A DNA stretch of 64,000 nucleotides from Clostridioides sp. ES-S-0010-02. Its GTDB lineage: Bacteria; Bacillota; Clostridia; Peptostreptococcales; Peptostreptococcaceae. Every line of letters begins with the position of its first letter. Within the stretch, counting starts at the first letter, position 1. Of the stretch, positions 37,501 to 46,045 are shown one piece after another. Under the pieces are notes generated by a model. That model made no database searches, was not told the origin of the DNA, and worked only from the letters and a program-made list of their open reading frames with translations. The stretch covers positions 4,138,890-4,202,889 of the forward strand of contig CP067345.1 of NCBI GenBank assembly GCA_020641055.1, in the 5' to 3' direction. The position numbers were made by a program, and so were the translations under genes.

Positions 37501-38040
37501 TTAATCTTCTTCATAAAACCTTTCATATTTACTAAAACAATCAAGACATACTTTTTTTGTATTTTGAATTCTTATATATTGCTCAGGTGCAAACTCTCCA
37601 CACACTTCACATTTAAGAGACTTAAATATTCTTGCCTTTTCTGGAAGTCTTAATTTTGTGTCTGTAATTTCAAATATATCTTCAAATTCACTTTCCAATA
37701 AGTATTTTTTATACCCTTCTCTATCCATATCAAATGGTTTTGACTTTACATATATTCTTATAGACTTTCCATTTTCCCTATTAAAAAAATGGTATACTGA
37801 TTTCCCTGTCATTCTAAGCAGCAAATTCCCTTTACCCATTGTACAACTTAATACAACTTGTATACCATCTATTCCACATGCATCATTTTCAGAAATACAT
37901 ACAATTTCCTCATCTCCTGATTGTTTACATCCTAAATATTCTCTTGCTGCAAGTGCCGCTTTAAATCCTATAGCTAAACCTGGACATTCATGACCATGAA
38001 ATTCAATTGCTTTTTTCCATAATTCCTCCACAAAACTCAC
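37501..38040 (-). CDS. FmdE-family protein with C-terminal zinc finger
   Basis: A 179-aa protein related to subunit E of formylmethanofuran dehydrogenase. The family motif FHGHECPGLAIGFKAALAA lies at residues 13-31 and ENDACGIDGIQVVLSCTMGKGNL near 52-74. The C-terminal zinc finger has CEVCGEFAP and CLDCF near 144-168. In bacteria outside methanogens the role is not established; metal or molybdopterin-linked functions have been suggested. It starts 139 bases downstream of rex on the same strand, beyond a terminator. Confidence 0.8.
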   Translation of the reverse strand: MSFVEELWKKAIEFHGHECPGLAIGFKAALAAREYLGCKQSGDEEIVCISENDACGIDGIQVVLSCTMGKGNLLLRMTGKSVYHFFNRENGKSIRIYVKSKPFDMDREGYKKYLLESEFEDIFEITDTKLRLPEKARIFKSLKCEVCGEFAPEQYIRIQNTKKVCLDCFSKYERFYEED

Positions 38041-38097
38041 GCTCCCTAATATTATTTATTTGCATACATTATTTAAACTTTTATCCTAATATTTTAA

Positions 38098-38133
38098 AAA
38101 GCCAGATGATTTAATATTAAATCTTCTGACTTT
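38098..38133 (-). terminator. Terminator of rex
   Basis: AAAGCCAGATGATTT pairs with AAATCTTCTGACTTT (two mismatches) around a short loop, 46 bases past the rex stop. On the minus strand it is followed by TTTAAAAT, a weak tract. Confidence 0.65.
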
Positions 38134-38178
38134 CTCAATACTCTTCATAGTTACTTATTATTAATATGTTTAAGTTGT

Positions 38179-38817
38179 CTACTTTCCTTCTTTCATCAAA
38201 TATGATAAAGTAAATAAGCTTTCTGTTAGGTTTACATTTTCAACTATAACACCTTTCGGAACTTCTAAATCTAATGGTGCAAAATTCCATACACCTTTTA
38301 TTCCAGCTTTTACAACTCTATTAATAACTTCTTGTGCTCCATTTTTAGGTATACATAATACAGCAATATCTATATCATTGTTTTTTATAAACTCTTCTAA
38401 AGTGTCTGAATCTAACACTTCAAATTCTCTTATCTTTAAACCTATCATTCTAGGATTTGCATCAAATAAAGCTTTTATCTCGAATCCAGCTTTTCTAAAT
38501 CCTGCATAATTGGCTATAGCTTGTCCTAAGTTACCTGCTCCTACAAGAACTGCATTATATGGTCGGTCTAATCCAAGTATTTTACCTATCTCAGTATGAA
38601 GGGCCTCTACATTATAACCATACCCTTGTTGTCCAAATCCACCAAAGTTGTTCAAATCTTGTCTTATTTGAGAAGCAGTAAAACCTATTATATCACTCAA
38701 TTCTTTAGAAGATATTCTTTGTATATCCCTATCTAATAAGTCTCCAAGATATCTATGATATTTTGGGAGCCTTCTTATAACTGCCATTGATATATTTTTA
38801 TTTCCCAACATTTTCAC
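38179..38817 (-). CDS. rex: Redox-sensing transcriptional repressor Rex
   Basis: A 212-aa NADH/NAD+-sensing repressor. The N-terminal winged helix has RRLPKYHRYLGDL (residues 15-27) and SSKELSDIIGFTASQIRQDL (about 36-55). The Rossmann domain has VLVGAGNLGQAIANY near 90-104. Known Rex proteins control fermentation genes according to the NADH/NAD+ ratio, fitting the surrounding redox and amino-acid metabolism. An AGGAGG box precedes the ATG. It is divergent from the ABC-F gene. Confidence 0.96.
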   Translation of the reverse strand: MKMLGNKNISMAVIRRLPKYHRYLGDLLDRDIQRISSKELSDIIGFTASQIRQDLNNFGGFGQQGYGYNVEALHTEIGKILGLDRPYNAVLVGAGNLGQAIANYAGFRKAGFEIKALFDANPRMIGLKIREFEVLDSDTLEEFIKNNDIDIAVLCIPKNGAQEVINRVVKAGIKGVWNFAPLDLEVPKGVIVENVNLTESLFTLSYLMKEGK

Positions 38818-38946
38818 CTCCTAAAAGTGTCCTCTTTTTTGTTTGATTCACAATAAAATATTTCTTTTTCAAAACTAATACATATAACCTTGATTATATT
38901 ATATCAAAACATTATAATTTTAGATAGTTCAAGGAGGTAGAAATTT

Positions 38947-40860
38947 ATGATTGTTTTGTCATGTAACAACTTAAATAAAAGTTTTGGTATAGATTCTATA
39001 TTGGAAAATATTAGTTTTACAGTAAATGAAGGCGATAAAATTGGTATAATTGGCATTAATGGTACTGGAAAAACTACTTTATTTAAAATAATATCAGGAA
39101 TTTATGGCTATGATAGTGGAGATATTTACACTTCTAAAGATTGTGAAATCGGATATTTAGAACAAAATACCAATTTTTATTCGGATAATACCATTTTAGA
39201 AGAAGTGTTGGAAGTTTTTAAAGATTTGATAGATATGGAGTCCTATTTAAGAGAATTGGAAGTTAAAATATCTGAGGAAAGCACAAAAACAAGCTCTCCA
39301 ATTTTAGAAAAAATCATGGATGAATATTCACATAAGTTGGAATTATTTTCAGATTTAAATGGATATGGATATAAGTCTGAAGCTAAGGGAGTTTTAAAAG
39401 GATTAGGATTTAGTGACAATGATATGGATAAACCAATAAGTATACTTTCTGGTGGTGAAAAAACTAGGGTTCTTTTAGGAAAATTACTTCTTAAAAAACC
39501 AACTTTATTATTACTTGACGAGCCTACTAACCACTTAGATTCTGAAGCAATAGAATGGTTAGAAGTATTTTTAAAACAATACAAAGGTACTGTTATGCTA
39601 ATATCTCATGATAGATATTTCTTAGACCAAGCTGTAAATAGAATTTTTGAAATTCACAATAAAAGACTTAGAGTATATAATGGTAACTATTCTAAATTTG
39701 TTGAACTGTCTAAAATAGAAAAAGAACTAGAACTAAAAAAATTCGAAGACCAACAAAAAGAAATAAAAAAACAAGAAGAATCTATTGAAAGACTAAAAGC
39801 GTATGGTCGGGAAAAGCACCTAAAACGTGCAAGAAGCAAAGAAAAAGCATTGGATAAAGTGGATGTTTTAGATAAGCCTGAAGCTTATAGAAAAAAAGCT
39901 CGTATACAATTTACTCCATCTGTTCAAAGTGGGAATGATGTCCTTCAAATTAGAGACGTCTCTATGGGATATGGAAAAAGAATACTTTTTAAAGATTTAA
40001 ACTTAGACATATATAGAGGAGAAAAAGTTGCTCTTATAGGTGCAAATGGCATTGGTAAGTCTACATTATTTAAAATAATAACTAATGAGCTACAACCTAT
40101 TAATGGTAATATTAAATTTGGAACTAATGTCCATGTTTCTTACTTCCATCAGGAACAAAAAACTCTTAATTTGGATAACACTATAATTGATGAAATTTGG
40201 GAAAACAATAATCATCTTACTCAAACCACTTTAAGAAATATGTTAGGAGCATTTTTATTTGTTGATGAAGAAGTTTTCAAGAAAATTTCTACATTAAGTG
40301 GTGGAGAAAGAGCTAGAGTGGCTATACTTAAACTTATATTATCAAATGCAAATTTCTTATTGTTAGATGAGCCTACTAACCATCTAGATATTGATTCTAA
40401 AGAGGTTCTTGAGGAAGCATTAACTAATTATGATGGTACTATATTTACAATATCACATGATAGATATTTTCTAAATACTGTTGTAGATAAGATTCTTGTT
40501 TTAGATGAAGATGGAGTTACTGAATATTTAGGTAACTATGATTATTATATTGATAAGAAAAGACAAGTTCAAGAAATGAGTATTGTTGAAGAGAAAGAAG
40601 AAAAAACAAGGACTCAAATAAAAGATGAAAAAAGAAAAGAAAGAGAGCAAAGAGAATCAGAAAAGAAAAATAGAATAAAAAGGCAAAGTATAGAAAAAGA
40701 AATTGAAAAACTAGAACTTAAAATTGAAGAATTAGATGTGCTATTGTGTCAAGAAGAAGTATACTCTAATCCTGAGAAAGCTAAAGAAGTCAGTCAAGAA
40801 AAAATCAGTTTAGAAAATGAACTTTCCTCTCTATATGATGAGTGGGAAGAGTTTATGTAA
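38947..40860 (+). CDS. ABC-F family ATPase (two ABC domains)
   Basis: A 637-aa soluble protein without membrane segments. Domain 1 has Walker A GINGTGKTTLF near residue 37, signature LSGGEKTRVLLGKLL near 165 and LLDEPTNHLDSEAIEWL near 188. A charged linker covers about 250-300. Domain 2 has GANGIGKSTLF near 360, LSGGERARVAILKL near 453 and LLDEPTNHLDIDSKEVL near 476. A C-terminal coiled coil runs from about 545 to 635. ABC-F proteins act on the ribosome as translation factors or antibiotic protection factors; this one resembles the Uup/YdiF type. It is followed after 15 bases by a MATE transporter. Confidence 0.9.
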   Translation: MIVLSCNNLNKSFGIDSILENISFTVNEGDKIGIIGINGTGKTTLFKIISGIYGYDSGDIYTSKDCEIGYLEQNTNFYSDNTILEEVLEVFKDLIDMESYLRELEVKISEESTKTSSPILEKIMDEYSHKLELFSDLNGYGYKSEAKGVLKGLGFSDNDMDKPISILSGGEKTRVLLGKLLLKKPTLLLLDEPTNHLDSEAIEWLEVFLKQYKGTVMLISHDRYFLDQAVNRIFEIHNKRLRVYNGNYSKFVELSKIEKELELKKFEDQQKEIKKQEESIERLKAYGREKHLKRARSKEKALDKVDVLDKPEAYRKKARIQFTPSVQSGNDVLQIRDVSMGYGKRILFKDLNLDIYRGEKVALIGANGIGKSTLFKIITNELQPINGNIKFGTNVHVSYFHQEQKTLNLDNTIIDEIWENNNHLTQTTLRNMLGAFLFVDEEVFKKISTLSGGERARVAILKLILSNANFLLLDEPTNHLDIDSKEVLEEALTNYDGTIFTISHDRYFLNTVVDKILVLDEDGVTEYLGNYDYYIDKKRQVQEMSIVEEKEEKTRTQIKDEKRKEREQRESEKKNRIKRQSIEKEIEKLELKIEELDVLLCQEEVYSNPEKAKEVSQEKISLENELSSLYDEWEEFM

Positions 40861-40875
40861 AAAGGAGAGGATTAT

Positions 40876-42252
40876 TTGCAAGCATTGTTTTCTTTAAAGG
40901 ATGAAAATAAAAGGTTTTACAAGATACTTCTATCTTTATGTATACCTATTATCATACAAAACTTAATTTCTACATCTGTAAATGTAATAGATACAGTTAT
41001 GATAAGTAGTTTAGGTGAAGTATCTGTAGCTTCAGTTGGAGTTGCAAACCAATTTTTCTTTCTTTTTAATATGTCTCTGTCTGGTATTACAGGCGGGGCT
41101 GGAGTTTTTATTTCACAGTTTTATGGAAAAAAAGATATTAGTAATATAAGAAAGGTTACAGGTCTTACCTGTATATTAGCACTTGCTTTAAGCTTTGTAT
41201 TTGTTATCCCTGCTCTACTAACACCAAAACCAATAATACACATATTTTCTTATGATTCAGAGGTTGTAAGACTTTGTATAGACTATTTTAGTATCGCAGT
41301 ATTTAGTTATCCATTGATAGCTATAAGTACAGTGTTTAGTACTGGTTCTAGAGGTGTTAGGAATCCTAAGTTGGGTATGATTTGCAGTGCATTTGCTCTT
41401 GTAACAAATGTTATTTTAAATTATGGATTTATATTTGGTAATTTAGGGCTTCCTGCATTAGGCGTAAAAGGAGCTGCTTTAGCAACTGTAATTGCAAGAA
41501 TATGCGAATTAATTTTAATGCTTACTTATGTGTATTTTTATAAAAAAGACTATATATTAAAATTTGGGTTGAAAAATCTAAAGGCTATCGATAGGATTTT
41601 TATCAAATCTTTTTCATCAAAGAGTTTCCCTATATTTGTAAATGACTCTGCATGGGCAGTTGGAACTGTCCTATATTCTGTTGCTTATTCAAGAGCAGGT
41701 ACATCTGCTATAGCAGCAAGTCAAATAGCAACTAGTACAGGTAACTTCTTTATAATGACTGCTGTATGTATTGCATCTGGTGCATCTATTATGCTTGGTA
41801 ATGAACTTGGTGCTGACCATATCAAAAGAGCCATTGAATATGCTAAGAAATTTTCTATACTAGTGTTTTTAGCTGGTTTAATACTTGGAGTTATTTTAAT
41901 TTTAAATATCCCATTATTATTAAAGATGTTCAGTGTTTCTGATAGCTTGTCTTCTGATATAACTAAAATATTTTTTATAATGGGTATACTAATGGCTCTA
42001 AAATCATTTAATACATTAATTATAATTGGTATTTTGAGAAGTGGTGGAGATACTAAATATGCTCTATTTTTAGAATTAGGATGTATGTGGTTAGCTTCAC
42101 TTCCTTTAACTTTTATAGCTGCATTCAAAGGTGCACCTATATTCATCCTTGTTCTACTCACTTACAGTGAAGAAGTTGTAAAATTTATATTTGGGGTACC
42201 TAGAGCATTATCTAAAAAATGGGCTATTAACATAGTTAAGGAAATTGATTAA
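40876..42252 (+). CDS. MATE-family efflux transporter
   Basis: A 458-aa membrane protein with about twelve hydrophobic segments and two MatE repeats; NLISTSVNVIDTVMISSLGE near residue 30 is typical. It likely exports drugs or metabolites in exchange for Na+ or H+. The start is TTG 40876, four bases after AAAGGAGAGG. It is in an operon with the ABC-F gene 15 bases upstream, so both may contribute to resistance (inference). Confidence 0.9.
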   Translation: MQALFSLKDENKRFYKILLSLCIPIIIQNLISTSVNVIDTVMISSLGEVSVASVGVANQFFFLFNMSLSGITGGAGVFISQFYGKKDISNIRKVTGLTCILALALSFVFVIPALLTPKPIIHIFSYDSEVVRLCIDYFSIAVFSYPLIAISTVFSTGSRGVRNPKLGMICSAFALVTNVILNYGFIFGNLGLPALGVKGAALATVIARICELILMLTYVYFYKKDYILKFGLKNLKAIDRIFIKSFSSKSFPIFVNDSAWAVGTVLYSVAYSRAGTSAIAASQIATSTGNFFIMTAVCIASGASIMLGNELGADHIKRAIEYAKKFSILVFLAGLILGVILILNIPLLLKMFSVSDSLSSDITKIFFIMGILMALKSFNTLIIIGILRSGGDTKYALFLELGCMWLASLPLTFIAAFKGAPIFILVLLTYSEEVVKFIFGVPRALSKKWAINIVKEID

Positions 42253-42297
42253 TAACAATAGTGTATTTTAGTAGTATATAATACTTTAAAATAGTAT

Positions 42298-42333
42298 CAC
42301 TGAAAACAGCTAAATTATTTCTAGTTTTCAGTG
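42298..42333. terminator. Terminator between MATE and the Crp-family gene
   Basis: A perfect ten-bp stem (CACTGAAAAC / GTTTTCAGTG), with extra pairing inside, followed by GAAGCTATTTTTTATTTTTT. It lies between convergent genes and probably serves both. Confidence 0.75.
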
Positions 42334-42401
42334 AAGCTATTTTTTATTTTTTATATAAATTATTATATTATATTTTAATTAAATAATAATAATATTAATA
42401 A

Positions 42402-43052
42402 CTATTTATCTTCTAAAAATTCCTTTACTTCAAAGGCTAATCTATGTAATTTATCATAATTCAAAACTTCATATGTGCTATCTATTTTTTTAATTATACC
42501 CTTTTCAATTAAATTCAATAGGGAGTGGTATCTACTTTTTCTACTGATTGAATAAATTTCACTAAAATTACGAATATGCTTTGCTTTACATATACTATGC
42601 TCTTGTTTTTTTAAGATACAATAAGCAATAACTTCCGTACAAGAAAATAATTCTCTTACCATTCTAGTTTTGTACAACTCATATATTCTTCTTGTACATT
42701 TACTGTGAAATAATTCAATAAAATCTCTTTTAAGATATAACTCATCAAATACATCTTTTTTAAATCTAAATAATCTTATATTAGTTTTTGCAAATATATC
42801 ACATTTCAAGTTATGTTCATATATATAACTAATTTTACCTATAAATTCATTTTCTGGTACAATATCAACAAGAAATTTATTTCCTCCTCTAGTGGAACAT
42901 TCTACTAATGCAACTCCCTCTATTATAAAAAAGACTTCTTGCAAATCTTCATCTGATGCTACAAATCTTTGCCCTTTTTTATATTCAACAATGGATACTT
43001 GATTTAAATTATTTTTAATAATTGGGTATATGCTCGTCTCTTCTGCTTTCAT
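42402..43052 (-). CDS. Crp/Fnr-family transcriptional regulator
   Basis: A 216-aa protein with an N-terminal cyclic-nucleotide-binding fold (QRFVASDEDLQEVFFIIEGVALVE near residues 28-51) and a C-terminal winged helix near 160-205. There is no cysteine cluster of the Fnr type, so it is not an oxygen-sensing Fe-S member. The ligand is unknown. Its ATG has a GGAG box upstream. It faces the region with the leader peptide and sigma-54 activator and might control that region, but nothing in sequence proves it. Confidence 0.85.
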   Translation of the reverse strand: MKAEETSIYPIIKNNLNQVSIVEYKKGQRFVASDEDLQEVFFIIEGVALVECSTRGGNKFLVDIVPENEFIGKISYIYEHNLKCDIFAKTNIRLFRFKKDVFDELYLKRDFIELFHSKCTRRIYELYKTRMVRELFSCTEVIAYCILKKQEHSICKAKHIRNFSEIYSISRKSRYHSLLNLIEKGIIKKIDSTYEVLNYDKLHRLAFEVKEFLEDK

Positions 43053-43359
43053 TAAATTCTCCTTTTATGATATATTGTATAAAATATTCTATTCATATAT
43101 TTTAATTTAGATTAATTTTTAACAAAAGATAATATAACAATTAAATTAATCTTGACAAATCTATTCTACTCAAGCAGAATAAACTTATACATATATATTT
43201 TCATATATTATTTATTTTAATATAATTCTATATTTATGAAATTGTATTATCAATAGAATTTGTTAAAATAAATTTTTTAGATGTATATTATAATTTAATC
43301 GAATAGAAATGAAAAATATACATACATTTTGAATTTTAAGCAACAATTAGGGGGATTTG
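43053..43359. other. Intergenic region upstream of the Crp-family gene
   Basis: AT-rich, no coding frame. At 43164-43179 the dyad TTCTACT-CA-AGCAGAA (one mismatch) lies just after a TTGACA hexamer and could be an operator. No other structure is evident. Confidence 0.4.
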
Positions 43360-43437
43360 GTGACAAGATTTAATTATAAGGAAGAAGGTTTCTATGTATG
43401 ATTCTCAAAAAATCATATCTAGGCACCTTCTTTTTTG
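43360..43437 (+). promoter_or_regulatory. Leader peptide overlapping an intrinsic terminator (possible attenuator or small RNA end)
   Basis: A TTAGGGGG box precedes GTG 43360, which opens a 13-codon frame (MTRFNYKEEGFYV, stop 43399-43401). Its last codons form the 5' arm of a hairpin: GAAGGT, CTA and TATGATT pair with AATCATA, TAG and ACCTTC, followed by six T. The stop codon lies inside the arm, so ribosome position would affect folding. The next gene, the sigma-54 activator, starts 228 bases further on. The alternative is a small RNA terminating here. Confidence 0.55.
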
Positions 43438-43664
43438 TATAAAACGCTATTAAATTTAAAATGTTATATATAAAGTTATTGATGTTATATAAAAAAGATA
43501 TTAAAATTAAATTATTTTATAGTATTAATAATGTTTAATAGTTTAAGTATTAATATTATATAAGTTTTGTACAATTTTAGATACAATAAGATATATTGAT
43601 TATGGAAATAACCTTCCTGTAAATATTATTAAAAACTATTTATTATATAAATAAGGAGAAATCA

Positions 43665-45677
43665 ATGAAAAAATCAGTAGCTTTGGTAAATGATAGCAGA
43701 AAAGATTTAATAGATTTTTTGGAAAATAACTTAAAGTTAGTTTTTGGAGATTACATAAAAATTAACAGATACTTTATAGATGAAATAAATAATGATGATA
43801 TTATAAATGATGATGTAATATTGGTAATGTCTGTAGAAAGATTAGACAAAATTATAAATAATATATTAGACAAGAAAAAAGTTATTGTAATAAGAAGAAC
43901 TTTTAAGGAAGATAAAGTATATGATTTATTATCCTTACCACAAGGTACAAATGCTTTAATTGTAAATGATTCTGATGAAACTACTTTAGAGACTATAAGC
44001 TTATTTTATAAGATTGGAGTAACTAATATTAGACCAGTTCCATATATGAACGAAAATAATTATAAAGATATAAAGATAGCTATAACTCCAGGAGTTCCAG
44101 AAAAAGTCCCTAGTTCTATCTCAGATATTTTTGATTTAGGTCATAGATATATAGATATTTCTACCTTTATAGAAATAATAAACTTATTACAAATCGACTC
44201 AAAAGAAATACAATCTAATCTGGTTAAATACTCAGAAGAAATAATAAGTTTAGACACAGGTATAAAAGATAAATATAAAGAACTGTTTTTAAAGATAGAA
44301 GAATTAGATACAATATTGAACTTATCAAAAGATGGAATATTATTTACTTCAAAAGATGGTGTAATAAATACATATAATAGTAAAGTAAAAGACATCTTAA
44401 ACATAAAAGAGGATATCTATGGTAAATATATTCAAGAAGTGTTTATAGATAGTTTAAAGGTTTTATTAAATGAAAAAGAGATATTGGACAAGGTTATTAT
44501 ATTTGATAAAAAGTATATAAATGTAAATAAAAAAAACATATACAATAAAGATGAAAAAATGGGTACATATTACAGTTTACAAGAAATAACATACATAAAA
44601 AAGCTGGAACAAAATTTAACTAAAAAATTAAGAGAAAAAGGGCAAATAGCGAAATATACATTCAAAGATATAAAAACAAATAGCCCAAAGATGCTTGAAT
44701 GCATAGATTTAGCTAAAAAAGTTTCTAAATCTGATTTAAGTATACTTATTAGAGGTGAAAGTGGAACTGGTAAAGAACTCATAGCCCAATCTATACACAA
44801 TAATTCAACTAGAAAAAATCAGCCATTTATAGCAGTAAATTGCGCAGCTGTTCCTGAAAACTTACTAGAAAGTCAGTTATTTGGATATGATAAAGGTACT
44901 TTTACTGGGGGTCTAAAAGAAGGAAAACAGGGATTATTTGAATTAGCAAATAATGGAACTATATTCTTAGATGAAATTGGCGACATGCCCTTAGAACTAC
45001 AAACAAAGCTACTTAGAGTTCTCCAAGAAAAACAAATAATGCCTGTTGGTTCTCATAATATAATTAACATAGATGTTAGAATCATATCGGCTACTAATAA
45101 AAACCTAGAACAAATGATTGATAATAGTAGATTTAGAGAGGATTTATATTATAGATTAAATACAATTCCAATAAATATACCTCCTTTAAGGGAGAGAAAA
45201 GAAGATATCTTAATTATTATGGAAGATTTAATTAATAAAAAGTTATTTATTACACCAGAGGCAAAAGAACTTATACAAAACTATAAATGGAAAGGTAATA
45301 TAAGAGAACTCCAAAATGTAACATCTTACTTAAATATTATGTGTGATGATATTGTACTTGAAAAGGACTTACCTCCAAACTTAAGGACTTTAGATAATAA
45401 GAATTCCCCATTAAAACTAAAGTATAATAAAAATGATATTTTAAATATACTAGAATTGTTGATTTTAAATAAAGAATCAGATGTTGGTATTGGTAGAGGA
45501 CTAATTTTGCAAAGATTACTAGATAAAAATATTCAAATTACTGAAGGTAAAATAAAAAAAATATTTGAATATCTAAAAAAAGAAGAATTTATAATTTGTA
45601 ATTCGGGAAGATATGGAAGTAAAATAACTCAAAAAGGAGAAATCTTTTATAGTAAATTAAAGTATGAAACTCTATAA
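43665..45677 (+). CDS. Sigma-54-dependent transcriptional activator (AAA+)
   Basis: A 670-aa regulator. Residues 1-200 resemble the PrpR-type sensory domain (VALVNDSRKDL, NEDVILVMSVERLDK-like, and PGVPEKVPSS). A PAS-like domain follows at about 210-320. The AAA+ core has Walker A GESGTGKE near 364, the sigma-54 contact loop GTFTGG near 411 (usual form GAFTGA), GTIFLDEIGDMP near 437 and the R-finger region RFREDLYYRLN. The C-terminus is not a Fis-type helix-turn-helix but a winged-helix-like region ending GRYGSKITQKGEIFYSKL. It lies directly upstream of an operon with a sigma-54 promoter and probably activates it. Confidence 0.88.
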   Translation: MKKSVALVNDSRKDLIDFLENNLKLVFGDYIKINRYFIDEINNDDIINDDVILVMSVERLDKIINNILDKKKVIVIRRTFKEDKVYDLLSLPQGTNALIVNDSDETTLETISLFYKIGVTNIRPVPYMNENNYKDIKIAITPGVPEKVPSSISDIFDLGHRYIDISTFIEIINLLQIDSKEIQSNLVKYSEEIISLDTGIKDKYKELFLKIEELDTILNLSKDGILFTSKDGVINTYNSKVKDILNIKEDIYGKYIQEVFIDSLKVLLNEKEILDKVIIFDKKYINVNKKNIYNKDEKMGTYYSLQEITYIKKLEQNLTKKLREKGQIAKYTFKDIKTNSPKMLECIDLAKKVSKSDLSILIRGESGTGKELIAQSIHNNSTRKNQPFIAVNCAAVPENLLESQLFGYDKGTFTGGLKEGKQGLFELANNGTIFLDEIGDMPLELQTKLLRVLQEKQIMPVGSHNIINIDVRIISATNKNLEQMIDNSRFREDLYYRLNTIPINIPPLRERKEDILIIMEDLINKKLFITPEAKELIQNYKWKGNIRELQNVTSYLNIMCDDIVLEKDLPPNLRTLDNKNSPLKLKYNKNDILNILELLILNKESDVGIGRGLILQRLLDKNIQITEGKIKKIFEYLKKEEFIICNSGRYGSKITQKGEIFYSKLKYETL

Positions 45678-45694
45678 GTTTATCAACTATTAAA

Positions 45695-45741
45695 TAAAAA
45701 ATCTATTAGGGAATAGTTTGTCTCCTTAGTAGATTTTTTTG
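45695..45741 (+). terminator. Terminator of the sigma-54 activator gene
   Basis: AAAAAATCTATTAGGGA pairs with TCCTTAGTAGATTTTTTT (a few mismatches), followed by GTTTG. It lies 18 bases past the stop. Confidence 0.8.
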
Positions 45742-45783
45742 TTTGCTAAATACATCAAAATTATAGTCTATTTTTATCTAATT

Positions 45784-45826
45784 AATAGGAATTAATAGGA
45801 ATAGGATAAATAACAATTTTCCTATT
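45784..45826. repeat. AATAGGA repeats, candidate activator-binding sites
   Basis: AATAGGA occurs three times (45784, 45794, 45800), and its inverse TCCTATT once (45820). They lie about 160-200 bases upstream of the sigma-54 promoter, the usual position of enhancer sites for sigma-54 activators. The role is inferred from spacing only. Confidence 0.4.
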
Positions 45827-45985
45827 TTTTTTATAAATACTCATATATAGTGCAATCTTTATCCAAAACAAAATTTTTTACTGAAAATTGCAATATAATA
45901 TTTATTTTTCATACTTTTCATACAATGTAATGATTTTTTTTATTCAATATTTTTATAAAAAACAAAATTCTTAAGTAAAAAAACA

Positions 45986-46001
45986 TGGCATAATAATTGC
46001 T
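45986..46001 (+). promoter_or_regulatory. Sigma-54 promoter of the amidohydrolase-permease operon
   Basis: TGGCATA-ATAA-TTGCT matches the sigma-54 -24/-12 consensus (TGGCAYR-N4-TTGCW) exactly, with GG-N10-GC spacing. Transcription would start near 46012, with a TTGGAGG box and ATG 46046 downstream. Confidence 0.85.
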
Positions 46002-46045
46002 TAACTATATTAACAAGACAATAAAAAGTAATTGGAGGAATAAAA

